A stretch of DNA of 64,000 bases. Source: [Zimmermannella] alba NBRC 15616 (lineage in GTDB: Bacteria > Actinomycetota > Actinomycetes > Actinomycetales > Microbacteriaceae). The stretch spans positions 496,001 to 560,000 of the forward strand of contig NZ_BCSO01000001.1 in NCBI RefSeq assembly GCF_001570905.1. The letters are read 5' to 3'. Below the pieces are notes generated by a model that was given only the letters and a program-made list of their open reading frames with translations, was not told the origin of the DNA and did not search any database. A program made the position numbers and the translations under genes. Positions 9,203-16,829 of this stretch are shown here, piece by piece (the stretch's first letter is position 1; the number at the start of each line of letters is the position of its first letter).

Positions 9203-10168
9203 GTGGCGAATCTTCGCTCGCTCATGGCGAGGAGGGGGCTCTGGGGCCTCCTCCTCGCCGTTGTGCTGCTCGCGGTCGTATCGCTCATGGTTGGCGCTGG
9301 CACGCTCGGCGCGGATGGGGCGCCCGACTTTCTCGGGGTGAGTCGCCTCCCGCGCACGCTGTCGCTGCTGCTTGCTGGATCCGCGATCGCAATCTCGGGT
9401 ATGCTCATGCAGATCCTCTCTAGGAACCGTTTCGTGGAGCCTGCCACGGCTGGCACGAACGAGGCTGCAGCGCTCGGTGTCGTCGCTGTGTCGATCCTCG
9501 CCCCGGGTGTCCCGGTCTCGGTGCGCCTCGTTGCTGCTGCCCTCGCAGCGCTCATCGGCACGGGCGCCTTCATGCTCATTCTTCGACGCGTACCGCTGCG
9601 GGACCCGCTCATCGTGCCGCTCATCGGCATCATGCTGGGTGGCGTCATCGGCGCCGCAACCACGATGCTCGCGATCCGGCACGACCTCATGCAGTCGCTC
9701 TCGTCACTTTCGACGGCGAATTTCTCGGGCGTGCTCGAGGGCCGATACGAGCTTCTGTGGCTCGTCGGTCTTCTCGCGCTTGTCGCGTTTGTTGCCGCGG
9801 ACCGATTCACGGTTGCCGGCCTCGGGGATGACGTCGCTACGAACCTTGGCGTGAGCTCAGGCAATGTCCTCGCGCTCGGCCTCGGTGTCGTCTCCATCAC
9901 CGTCGCGGTCGTCGTCGTCCACGTGGGCGCCCTACCCTTCCTCGGCCTCATCGTCCCGAACGCAGTCTCGATGCTGCTCGGTGACAACGTTCGCCGGACC
10001 ACTCCCTGGGTGGCGCTTTCAGGTGCCGGGCTGACGCTGCTGTGCGACCTCATTGGCCGCCTGGTTGTGTACCCGTTCGAGGTGCCGGCCGGGCTCGTGA
10101 TGGCGGTCCTCGGCGCCGTGCTCTTCCTCGTCATGCTCGCGCGAAAGGGGCGTCGTGGTCTTGCCTAA
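9203..10168 (+). CDS. Iron-siderophore ABC permease (FecCD family, first)
   Basis: A 321-residue multi-spanning membrane protein of the FecCD/BtuC family, one half of the importer channel. The N-terminal helix leads to SLMVGAGTLGADGAPDFLGV, followed by the conserved LPRTLSLLLAGSAIAISG-like stretch and about nine hydrophobic segments. The coupling region GLIVPNAVSMLLG near the C-terminus contacts the ATPase. The GTG start lies 2 nt after the lipoprotein stop. It most resembles the YclN/FatD/CeuB type in gene order. Confidence 0.9.
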   Translation: MANLRSLMARRGLWGLLLAVVLLAVVSLMVGAGTLGADGAPDFLGVSRLPRTLSLLLAGSAIAISGMLMQILSRNRFVEPATAGTNEAAALGVVAVSILAPGVPVSVRLVAAALAALIGTGAFMLILRRVPLRDPLIVPLIGIMLGGVIGAATTMLAIRHDLMQSLSSLSTANFSGVLEGRYELLWLVGLLALVAFVAADRFTVAGLGDDVATNLGVSSGNVLALGLGVVSITVAVVVVHVGALPFLGLIVPNAVSMLLGDNVRRTTPWVALSGAGLTLLCDLIGRLVVYPFEVPAGLVMAVLGAVLFLVMLARKGRRGLA

Positions 10169-11162
10169 GCTCACGTCCTCATCCACCCCGCTCCGCCGCC
10201 GGGCAGCGTGCCTCACCAAACGTGATGTGCTCGTGCTCGCCGTGCTCGCGGCCCTCGCCGTAACCGCAATCGTGCTGTTCCTCACGATCGGCGTACGCGG
10301 GAACATCGGATACATCATGGCGCGGCGCAGTGCGGCGGTCATGAGCCTCGTACTCGTCGCGATCGGTATCGCGGTCTCCACGGTCGTCTTCCAAACGCTC
10401 ACAGCGAACCGCATCCTCACCCCCTCGATCATGGGCTTTGACAGTCTGTACGTCTTGATACAGACCGTGGCGGTGCAAATTTTTGGTGCCGCTGGCCTTG
10501 CGGGGCTCGGCGCGGTACCACGGTTCCTCATCGAGGTGGGGCTGCTGCTCTTGCTCGCAGTGATCCTCTACGGGCGCCTGTTGAGTGGTCGGGCGGATGT
10601 CACGAAGCTCCTCCTCATCGGAGTGGTCGTCGGGATGCTCTTCCGCGGCCTCTCGAACTTCGTCCAGCGTGTCATGTCGCCGGATGTGTTCCTTGTGCTG
10701 CAGGACCGGATGTTTGCAAGTTTCTCTCGTGTGCAGGCGGATCTCTTGCCGTGGGCTGCAACGCTCGTGTGCACTGGTCTTCTGCTCGTTCTTGTTGATC
10801 GGCGTCGACTTGATGTGCTCGCACTCGGGCCCGATCTTGCCCGTGGGCTTGGTGTCGACCCGGACCGTCTGCGGGTTCGTCTGCTCGCTGCGGTCGCGCT
10901 CATGGTCGCGGTTTCAACGGCGCTTGTCGGCCCGGTGACCTTCTTTGGCCTTCTCGTGGCGCATCTCGCCTACCAGTTGCTTTCGACGCAGCGTCATTCG
11001 ATCGTGCTGCCGGCAGCATCCCTTGCAGCTGTTGTGGCGCTTGTCGGCGGACAGCTCATCATCGAGCATGTGCTGCCATTCGAGGCATCGTTGTCCATCA
11101 TTATTGAGCTCGTCGGCGGGCTCGTGTTCCTCGCGCTCATCCTCAGGAGGTCTTCGACATGA
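10155..11162 (+). CDS. Iron-siderophore ABC permease (FecCD family, second)
   Basis: The second channel subunit, 335 residues with about nine hydrophobic segments. The segment RSAAVMSLVLVAIGIAVST, then ANRILTPSIMGFDSLY and the coupling loop GPVTFFGLLVAHLAYQL, fit the YclO/FatC/CeuC type. It probably forms a heterodimer with the upstream permease. GTG 10155 overlaps the first permease gene by 14 nt, and the stop overlaps the ATPase start (ATGA). The N-terminus before the first helix is polar and Arg/Lys-rich. Confidence 0.9.
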   Translation: MVLPKLTSSSTPLRRRAACLTKRDVLVLAVLAALAVTAIVLFLTIGVRGNIGYIMARRSAAVMSLVLVAIGIAVSTVVFQTLTANRILTPSIMGFDSLYVLIQTVAVQIFGAAGLAGLGAVPRFLIEVGLLLLLAVILYGRLLSGRADVTKLLLIGVVVGMLFRGLSNFVQRVMSPDVFLVLQDRMFASFSRVQADLLPWAATLVCTGLLLVLVDRRRLDVLALGPDLARGLGVDPDRLRVRLLAAVALMVAVSTALVGPVTFFGLLVAHLAYQLLSTQRHSIVLPAASLAAVVALVGGQLIIEHVLPFEASLSIIIELVGGLVFLALILRRSST

Positions 11163-11992
11163 TTTCGATCGAGTCCGTCGCGAAGCGCTACGGCGAGCAA
11201 CTCATCATCGACGACGTGAATCTCACGATCCCGCGCGGGGGAGTGACCGCCGTGATCGGCCCGAACGGCGCAGGCAAATCGACGCTACTCAAGGTGATGA
11301 GCCGGTTGGAGCCGCTCTCGGCAGGTGTGGTCACGGTGGATGGCCTGGATGTGTCGACAACGAAGTCTTCGGTGCTGGCAACACGTCTTGCGGTGCTCCG
11401 TCAGGAGAATCACGTGACGATGCGCCTGACGGTGCGTGACTTGGTGGCTTTTGGTCGCTTCCCACATTCGAACGGGAAGCTCTCGCCGCGCGATGGGCAG
11501 CACATTGATGAAGCCCTCGCCTTTCTTGGCCTGACGGAGCTCGCGGATCGAAGTCTCGATGAACTCTCCGGCGGTCAGCGTCAGCGCGCCTTTGTGGCGA
11601 TGGTGATCTGTCAGGACACGGACTACGTGTTGTTGGATGAGCCGCTCAACAATCTCGATATGCGGCATTCGGTCATGATGATGCAGCACTTGCGGCGTAT
11701 CGCACTCGAGCTCGGCAAGACGGTCGTCATTGTGCTGCACGACATCAATTTCGCGAGCGTGTATGCGGATCGGATCATCGCAATGCGTGATGGTCGCGTG
11801 CTCCATGAGGGGCCAACGAATGAGATCATGACGAGTGAGCGGCTCGCGGAGCTCTACGACCTCTTCATCCCAATTCATGAGGTAGAGGGCCGCCGGATCG
11901 GCGTGTATTACTGGTCGCCGCAGTTGCCGACGCGTTCTGGTTCGCGTGGTGAACCGCGGGATGATGCGGAGCGCTCAGCCGATTCCGTCTAG
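11159..11992 (+). CDS. Iron-siderophore ABC transporter ATPase
   Basis: The 277-residue nucleotide-binding subunit that drives the importer. Walker A is GPNGAGKST (34-42), the signature is LSGGQRQR (from 136), Walker B is YVLLDEP (156-162), and the switch histidine is in IVLHDIN. This is the FepC/YclP class. The tail of about 25 residues after YYWSPQ is polar and probably disordered. It is the last gene of the operon; tRNA-Leu begins 18 nt after its stop. Confidence 0.93.
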   Translation: MISIESVAKRYGEQLIIDDVNLTIPRGGVTAVIGPNGAGKSTLLKVMSRLEPLSAGVVTVDGLDVSTTKSSVLATRLAVLRQENHVTMRLTVRDLVAFGRFPHSNGKLSPRDGQHIDEALAFLGLTELADRSLDELSGGQRQRAFVAMVICQDTDYVLLDEPLNNLDMRHSVMMMQHLRRIALELGKTVVIVLHDINFASVYADRIIAMRDGRVLHEGPTNEIMTSERLAELYDLFIPIHEVEGRRIGVYYWSPQLPTRSGSRGEPRDDAERSADSV

Positions 11993-12010
11993 AGTGTTGC
12001 TGTCACCCCA

Positions 12011-12092
12011 GCCGGCTTGGCGGAATTGGCAGACGCGGCGCACTCAAACTGCGCTATCGAAAGGTGTGCGGGTTCGAGTCCCGCAGCCGGCA
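12011..12092 (+). tRNA. tRNA-Leu (anticodon CAA)
   Basis: An 82-nt class II tRNA. The acceptor stem GCCGGCT pairs with AGCCGGC, with discriminator A at 12092. The anticodon stem GCGCA/TGCGC holds the loop CTCAAAC, giving anticodon CAA for UUG. A variable arm longer than that of class I tRNAs follows, and the T arm is GCGGG-TTCGAGT-CCCGC. CCA is not encoded; CAAAA follows. Confidence 0.95.
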
Positions 12093-12180
12093 CAAAACCC
12101 CGCGATCCACCCTTGTGGTGGTCGCGGGGTTTTTCGTCGGTGGCGGGCGAGGACTCTGCACGGGGGTCCCCATCGCCGGT
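12068..12180 (+). repeat. Direct repeat copy 1: tRNA-Leu 3' part plus terminator
   Basis: This stretch covers the T arm and 3' acceptor strand of tRNA-Leu, its terminator and about 45 nt more. It recurs almost exactly 183 nt downstream (12251-12361). Confidence 0.9.
12094..12135 (+). terminator. Terminator after tRNA-Leu
   Basis: AAAACCCCGCGA pairs with TCGCGGGGTTTT around an inner CCAC/GTGG stem and is followed by a T run. It is symmetrical and could act on both strands. Confidence 0.85.
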
Positions 12181-12250
12181 ACGAGACAGCGCCCAACACG
12201 CAAACGCACCCTGCGCACCCGCCGTGGCGCTGTCGAGCCGTGTCGATGGG

Positions 12251-12361
12251 GCGGGTTCGAGTCCCGCAGCCGGCACAAAACCCCGTGATCCACCCTTGTG
12301 GTGGTCGCGGGGTTTTTCGTCGGTGGCGGGCGAGGACTCTGCACGGGGTCCCCTTCGCCGG
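12251..12361 (+). repeat. Direct repeat copy 2: truncated tRNA-Leu remnant plus terminator
   Basis: The T arm and the 3' acceptor strand of tRNA-Leu are repeated with the terminator and flank, differing by a few bases (CCCCGTGA for CCCCGCGA, one G fewer). No D arm, anticodon arm or 5' acceptor strand precedes it, so it cannot be a functional tRNA. The 70-nt spacer holds a 9-bp inverted repeat (GACAGCGCC 12185-12193, GGCGCTGTC 12226-12234). Confidence 0.9.
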
Positions 12362-12467
12362 TGATCTCGATACACGGCCTGCGGCCGCACTCGGTCACCT
12401 CAGCCGTGCGCGCTCGATCACCTCGCACTGAGCTGGTCGAGTAGGGCGCAGCCCGTATCGAGACCAC
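12361..12467. repeat. Interspersed palindromic repeat, two inverted copies
   Basis: An inverted copy (12361-12400) and a direct copy (12429-12467) of the element with core TCGAGT, GC-rich hairpin, GTATCGAGA. The same element occurs near 55.5, 58.9 and 63.4 kb. Between this and 12566 I see nothing else of note. Confidence 0.8.
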
Positions 12468-12566
12468 GCAGCGAAATGCTCAGCCACATCACATCGGGTG
12501 CGTGCTTCTCGCAAGAGCACTCCACGACATCCACATCTCGTCCACGCGCCGCCGCGTGTCGGGGCT

Positions 12567-12572
12567 TAGACT
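12567..12572 (+). promoter_or_regulatory. -10 element for a leaderless pdtaR transcript
   Basis: TAGACT ends 7 nt before the GTG at 12580 and no ribosome-binding site is present, so transcription would begin at or next to the start codon. Confidence 0.5.
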
Positions 12573-12579
12573 CGCATGC

Positions 12580-13182
12580 GTGACTGACCACGAAGCATCG
12601 CAGACTGCACGGAGAGTCGTCGTCGCTGAAGACGAATCGCTCATCCGCCTGGACATCGTTGAGATTCTCCGCGACAACGGTTTTGACGTTGTCGGTGAGG
12701 CTGGCGACGGCGAGACCGCTGTCGCGCTCGCCAAGGAGCTTCGCCCCGACCTCGTCGTCATGGACGTCAAGATGCCGCAGCTTGACGGCATCTCGGCTGC
12801 AGAGCAGCTGTCGAAGGATTCCATCGCTCCGGTCGTGCTCCTCACCGCCTTCAGCCAGAAGGAACTCGTCGAGCGTGCCACCGAAGCTGGCGCCCTGGCG
12901 TACGTCGTGAAGCCGTTCACGCAGAATGACCTCCTTCCGGCGATCGAGATTGCCCTTGCCCGTCACGCGCAGCTCGTCGCCCTCGAAGCCGAGGTTGCTG
13001 ACCTCACCGAGCGTTTCGAGACGCGCAAGCTCGTCGACCGTGCGAAGGGCCTGCTCACGCAAAAGATGGGCCTTTCGGAGCCTGAAGCATTCCGTTGGAT
13101 TCAGAAGGCGTCGATGGACCGTCGCCTCACCATGCACGAGGTTGCCGAGGCTGTCGTGAAGCAGCTGTCGGCGAAGAAGTAG
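12580..13182 (+). CDS. pdtaR: Response regulator with ANTAR RNA-binding output (PdtaR type)
   Basis: A 200-residue two-domain regulator like mycobacterial Rv1626/PdtaR. The receiver domain (about 11-130) has acidic residues in VVAEDES, the phosphoacceptor D62 in VVMDVKMP and K111 in VVKPF. The C-terminal part (about 139-197) is an ANTAR domain (RAKGLLTQKMGLSEPEAFRW), which binds paired hairpins in RNA to stop premature termination. GTG 12580 was chosen because it gives the family length and sits 7 nt after a -10 hexamer; the longer upstream frame is not conserved in character. No partner kinase is nearby. Confidence 0.9.
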   Translation: MTDHEASQTARRVVVAEDESLIRLDIVEILRDNGFDVVGEAGDGETAVALAKELRPDLVVMDVKMPQLDGISAAEQLSKDSIAPVVLLTAFSQKELVERATEAGALAYVVKPFTQNDLLPAIEIALARHAQLVALEAEVADLTERFETRKLVDRAKGLLTQKMGLSEPEAFRWIQKASMDRRLTMHEVAEAVVKQLSAKK

Positions 13183-13193
13183 CCATCAATGCG

Positions 13194-13223
13194 CTGAGGG
13201 CCCACCACGCGGTGGGCCCTCAG
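13194..13223 (+). terminator. Terminator after pdtaR
   Basis: CTGAGGGCCCACC pairs perfectly with GGTGGGCCCTCAG around ACGC. It lies between two convergent genes and may serve both. Confidence 0.85.
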
Positions 13224-13236
13224 TCATGTGTAGCGT

Positions 13237-13707
13237 CTACTTCCGCTTGCGGATGAGGTTCGTGATGCGAACCGTCGAACACCGGGTCCCGTGTTCGTCG
13301 CGCACGACAATCTCATGGACGGTGAGCGAACGGCCCAGCTTGATCGCCGTGCACTCCGCCGTGACCCAACCGCTCGTCGCTGAAGCGGTGTGCGTCGCGT
13401 TGAGGTCGATTCCGACCGCGAAGAAATCGCCGCCCTCGAGCGACTTCGCGTGCACATTCGCGGACATCGAACCGAGCGTCTCACCGATGACGCAGTAGGC
13501 GCCGCCGTGGAGCAGCCCGATCGGTTGGCGGTTGCCGTCGACGGGCATCACGGCGATCGAGTGTTCGGCGCTGAGCTTCACGATGCGGATGCCCATGTTC
13601 TTGTTGAGTTCGCCGATCCCGCGACCGTGCGTCACATCGAGCTGGTCGGGAACCGTGTGTCCGTTGATCTCGGGGAGTTCGCTCACATCTGCGCTGATGG
13701 GTTCCAT
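13237..13707 (-). CDS. Hotdog-fold acyl-CoA thioesterase (PaaI family)
   Basis: A 156-residue single hotdog domain with the family motif RQPIGLLHGGAYCVIGETLG, where HGG (67-69) and E76 mark the active site of PaaI/YdiI-type thioesterases. Such enzymes hydrolyse phenylacetyl-CoA-like or 1,4-dihydroxy-2-naphthoyl-CoA esters; the substrate here is not known. The start at 13707 is chosen because GAGGAAGG precedes it; the frame stays open upstream but runs over polA. It is divergent from polA with only 49 nt between, and convergent with pdtaR. Confidence 0.88.
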   Translation of the reverse strand: MEPISADVSELPEINGHTVPDQLDVTHGRGIGELNKNMGIRIVKLSAEHSIAVMPVDGNRQPIGLLHGGAYCVIGETLGSMSANVHAKSLEGGDFFAVGIDLNATHTASATSGWVTAECTAIKLGRSLTVHEIVVRDEHGTRCSTVRITNLIRKRK

Positions 13708-13756
13708 GGTGGCCTTCCTCGGGTCATCTTCTGTTCTCGACAGTAGAGTGACTGGG

Positions 13757-16417
13757 GTGACTGAGCAAACGAAGCCCACCCTCATGGTCATTGATGGCCA
13801 CTCGCTCGCGTTCCGCGCCTTTTTTGCGCTGCCGGTCGAGAGTTTTGTCACCGCGGATGGACAGCACACGAACGGCATCCACGGCTTCATTTCGATGCTG
13901 CTGACGCTCCTCAAGGATAAGGATCCGACGCACCTCGCAGTCGCCTTCGACATTTCCCGTCACTCGTTCCGCACGCGTGAGTACCCCGAGTACAAGGGAA
14001 CGCGCGAGGCAACGCCACCCGAGTTCAAGGGCCAGATTCCGCTCTTGCGCGATGCCCTCCACGCGATGGGCATCCAGACCCTCACGAAGGAAGACTTCGA
14101 GGCGGATGACATCCTCGCGACCCTCGCGAAGCAGGGCCAAGATGCTGGCTACAAGGTGCTCGTTGTCTCTGGTGACCGCGACACGATCCAGCTTGTCAAT
14201 GACGAGGTGACGCTGCTGTACCCGTCGGTGCAGGGTGTCTCGAAGCTCAAACGCTACACGCCTGAAGCGGTCGTCGAGAAGTACGGTGTGCGCCCTGAGC
14301 AGTATCCGGACATGGCGGCGCTCGTTGGTGAAACGAGTGACAACCTGCCGGGTGTGCCGAAGGTGGGCCCGAAGACGGCAGCGAAGTGGATTCAGAAGTA
14401 CGGCTCGCTCGGTGAGATTCTCGCGCACGAGGATGAGATCTCCGGCAAGGTGGGGGAGTCGTTCCGCGAGCACAAGGGCGAAGCGATCCGCAACCGCAAG
14501 CTCAACCAGCTCCGCAACGACGTCGAGCTCGATGTGAAGCCCGAAGATCTCCTGCGTACGCCGATGAATGTGGATGCGATCCGTGAGGTGTTCACGCGCC
14601 TCCAGTTCCGCACGCTGCAAGAGCGCGTCCTCAAGCTTGCCACCGAGAACGGCGCCGTTGAAGCGCATGACGAACCCGCTGTGGCAGCTCCCATTCGTGA
14701 GGGCCTCCTCGATGAGGACCTCGAGAAGTGGCTCGAGACGCAGATGAAGGAATGCCCGGGTGGCCTCGGCCTTCGCGTCATCGAGCACGGCGGCGCGATT
14801 GCTACCATTGGCATTGCTGGCACGGAGGCCACGGAGCTTCGTTGGGTTCCGGGCCGCGCCGACTACGCGCCGCTCGAAGCCTGGCTTGCCTCGGATGCTC
14901 CCAAGCGCGTCTTTGAAGGCAAGCCCCTCATCAAGGCGCTCGAGGGTGCGGGGCTGACCGTCGGCGGCGAACTCCGTGATGGGCAGCTCGCGGCGTGGAT
15001 CACGCGTCCCGCGAATGCTCCGAAGCGTCTTGCCGAGCTGGTGCAGATGACGCTCGACGAATCTCTGCCCGAGGCGGATCCGAATGCTCTCGCGGGTCTC
15101 GAAGAAGACGAGCCCGCCTTTGCCGCCAGCGATTCGTGGTTCATCCGCCGCGCGGGCGAAGCCGCCGAGGAACGTATCCCGGAACCGACGAAGGACGTCT
15201 TCGACAAGATCGAGACGCCGCTCGTGCCGGTGCTCTCGCGGATGGAGCGCCGCGGCATCGCGATTGACGTGCCCTTCCTGCAGGGCCTTGCTGATGAGCT
15301 CAGCGCGAAGATCGTCGACTACCAGGCGGCTGCCTTCGAGGCGATTGGTGGCAAGGAGATCAACCTGTCCTCGCCTAAGCAGCTCCAGACCGTGCTCTTC
15401 GAGGACCTCGAGATGCCGAAGACGCGCAAGACGAAGACCGGCTACTCGACGGACGCGGATTCGCTGGCTGAGCTCGAACGCACCTCGCCGCATCCCTTCC
15501 TTGGGGCGCTGCGTCAGCACCGCGATGCGACGAAGCTGCGTCAGATGATGGAGTCGCTGCTGAAGGCCGTCGGCCCGGATGGCCGCATCCACACGAGCTA
15601 CGTGCAGACGGGATCTGCCACGGGACGTCTTGCGTCAACGGATCCAAACCTGCAGAACATCCCGATTCGCACCGAAGAGGGTCGGAAGATCCGTCGCGCG
15701 TTCATTGCGAGCGAGGGCTTCGAGACGCTCTTCACTGCAGACTACTCGCAGATCGAGATGCGCATCATGGCGCACCTCGCCGAGGACGAGGGCCTCATCC
15801 ATGCATTCAATGAGGGCGAGGATCTGCACCGCTTCGTGGGCTCGCAGGTGTTCGGTGTCGCGCCCGAGGATGTGACGCCGGAGATGCGTTCGAAGGTGAA
15901 GGCCATGTCGTACGGTCTTGCCTATGGGCTCTCGGCCTTTGGTCTGTCGAAGCAGCTGCAGATTGAGGTTGCCGAGGCGAAGCAACTCATGAACGGCTAC
16001 TTTGCCCGCTTCGGCAAGGTGCGCGACTACCTGCGCAACGTCGTCCTCAAGGCCACCGAGGACGGGTACACGGAAACGATCTTCGGTCGCCGCCGTCCGT
16101 TCCCAGAGCTCTCGAGCAGGAACCGACTCGTCCGCGAGAACGCACAGCGCGCCGCGCTCAACTCGCCGATCCAGGGCTCGGCCGCCGACATCATCAAGAT
16201 CGCGATGCTCGGCGTCGACCGCCGTATCCGTGAAGAGGGTCTCGCTTCGCACCTGCTCCTGCAGGTGCACGACGAACTCGTGCTCGAAGTGGCACCGGGG
16301 GAGTCGGAGGCGCTCGAGCAGATCGTTCGCGAAGAGATGGCCGGTGCTGCTGACCTGTCCGTGCCGCTTGATGTTTCGGTTGGCCGCGGCGCGAACTGGG
16401 ATGAGGCGGGCCACTGA
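13757..16417 (+). CDS. polA: DNA polymerase I
   Basis: An 886-residue Pol I for repair and Okazaki fragment processing. The 5' nuclease domain spans about 1-295 (MVIDGHSLAFRAFF, DLPGVPKVGPKTAAKW-like helix-hairpin-helix). The middle 3'-5' exonuclease domain lacks the usual DEDD residues and is probably inactive. The polymerase domain has motif A DYSQIEMRIMAHLAED, motif B KAMSYGLAYGLSAFGL and motif C QVHDELVLEV. GTG 13757 lies 7 nt after TAGAGT, suggesting a leaderless message; GTG 13748 is also possible. The longer upstream frame overlaps the thioesterase and is rejected. Confidence 0.96.
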   Translation: MTEQTKPTLMVIDGHSLAFRAFFALPVESFVTADGQHTNGIHGFISMLLTLLKDKDPTHLAVAFDISRHSFRTREYPEYKGTREATPPEFKGQIPLLRDALHAMGIQTLTKEDFEADDILATLAKQGQDAGYKVLVVSGDRDTIQLVNDEVTLLYPSVQGVSKLKRYTPEAVVEKYGVRPEQYPDMAALVGETSDNLPGVPKVGPKTAAKWIQKYGSLGEILAHEDEISGKVGESFREHKGEAIRNRKLNQLRNDVELDVKPEDLLRTPMNVDAIREVFTRLQFRTLQERVLKLATENGAVEAHDEPAVAAPIREGLLDEDLEKWLETQMKECPGGLGLRVIEHGGAIATIGIAGTEATELRWVPGRADYAPLEAWLASDAPKRVFEGKPLIKALEGAGLTVGGELRDGQLAAWITRPANAPKRLAELVQMTLDESLPEADPNALAGLEEDEPAFAASDSWFIRRAGEAAEERIPEPTKDVFDKIETPLVPVLSRMERRGIAIDVPFLQGLADELSAKIVDYQAAAFEAIGGKEINLSSPKQLQTVLFEDLEMPKTRKTKTGYSTDADSLAELERTSPHPFLGALRQHRDATKLRQMMESLLKAVGPDGRIHTSYVQTGSATGRLASTDPNLQNIPIRTEEGRKIRRAFIASEGFETLFTADYSQIEMRIMAHLAEDEGLIHAFNEGEDLHRFVGSQVFGVAPEDVTPEMRSKVKAMSYGLAYGLSAFGLSKQLQIEVAEAKQLMNGYFARFGKVRDYLRNVVLKATEDGYTETIFGRRRPFPELSSRNRLVRENAQRAALNSPIQGSAADIIKIAMLGVDRRIREEGLASHLLLQVHDELVLEVAPGESEALEQIVREEMAGAADLSVPLDVSVGRGANWDEAGH

Positions 16418-16809
16418 GCACCCCCGTCGACGAGGCGCTCCTCCGGGTGCTTCACGCCCGCGACTTCAGCGAACTGAGTGGGCGCGCCCGCGACTAGCGG
16501 GACGCCGTCATCGAGCACCATATGCGGATGGGTGAAGACCCTGCCGAGGTGTTCGCGGAGCTGCCTCCGGTCGAGGACTACATCGTGAAAGCCCTCCACG
16601 ATGACGCGCTCGAGTCGGAGGGACAGCTTCAGCAGTACTCGCTCGCCCGGCTCCTCGCGCAAGACCCGGACCGGCCAGATCGTGCCGAGCATGAAGCTGC
16701 AGCCGATCGCGTCGACGAGCGCCTGTATCGAGCGATTGGAATTGCCTATCCGACGCTCGCCCGCGCTGCCTGGCGTGCGATTGCGGGCCTTCCTTCTCAG
16801 AGGGCGTGA
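16414..16809 (+). pseudogene. Small gene of unknown function broken by an in-frame TAG
   Basis: One reading frame runs from CTG 16414 (overlapping the polA stop) to TGA 16807-16809, interrupted only by TAG at 16495-16497. Before the stop it reads STPVDEALLRVLHARDFSEL; after it, RDAVIEHHMRMGEDPAEVF and on to a 95-residue open part from ATG 16522. Both halves look like one acidic, helical protein of about 130 residues. Neither ATG 16522 nor 16528 has a ribosome-binding site, and the natural start codon seems changed to CTG. I do not recognise the family. It is probably a decaying gene; a sequencing error or TAG readthrough are alternatives. Confidence 0.6.
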
Positions 16810-16829
16810 GGGCGCGCTAGGCTTCGGCC

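Noticed and set aside
12251-12322. A second tRNA gene after tRNA-Leu
   Set aside because: Only the T arm and 3' acceptor strand are present; no D arm, anticodon arm or 5' acceptor strand can be formed.
12068-12361. CRISPR-like array
   Set aside because: Only two copies, about 110 nt long, that include tRNA sequence; no cas genes are near.
12001-12431. Repetitive protein-coding frame over the tRNA-Leu repeats
   Set aside because: It translates tRNA, terminator and repeat sequence; the apparent peptide repeat is a by-product of the DNA duplication.
13724-15592. A 622-residue reverse-strand frame inside polA
   Set aside because: It is antisense to clear polymerase and nuclease motifs, Arg/Leu-rich and without any domain; a GC-bias shadow.
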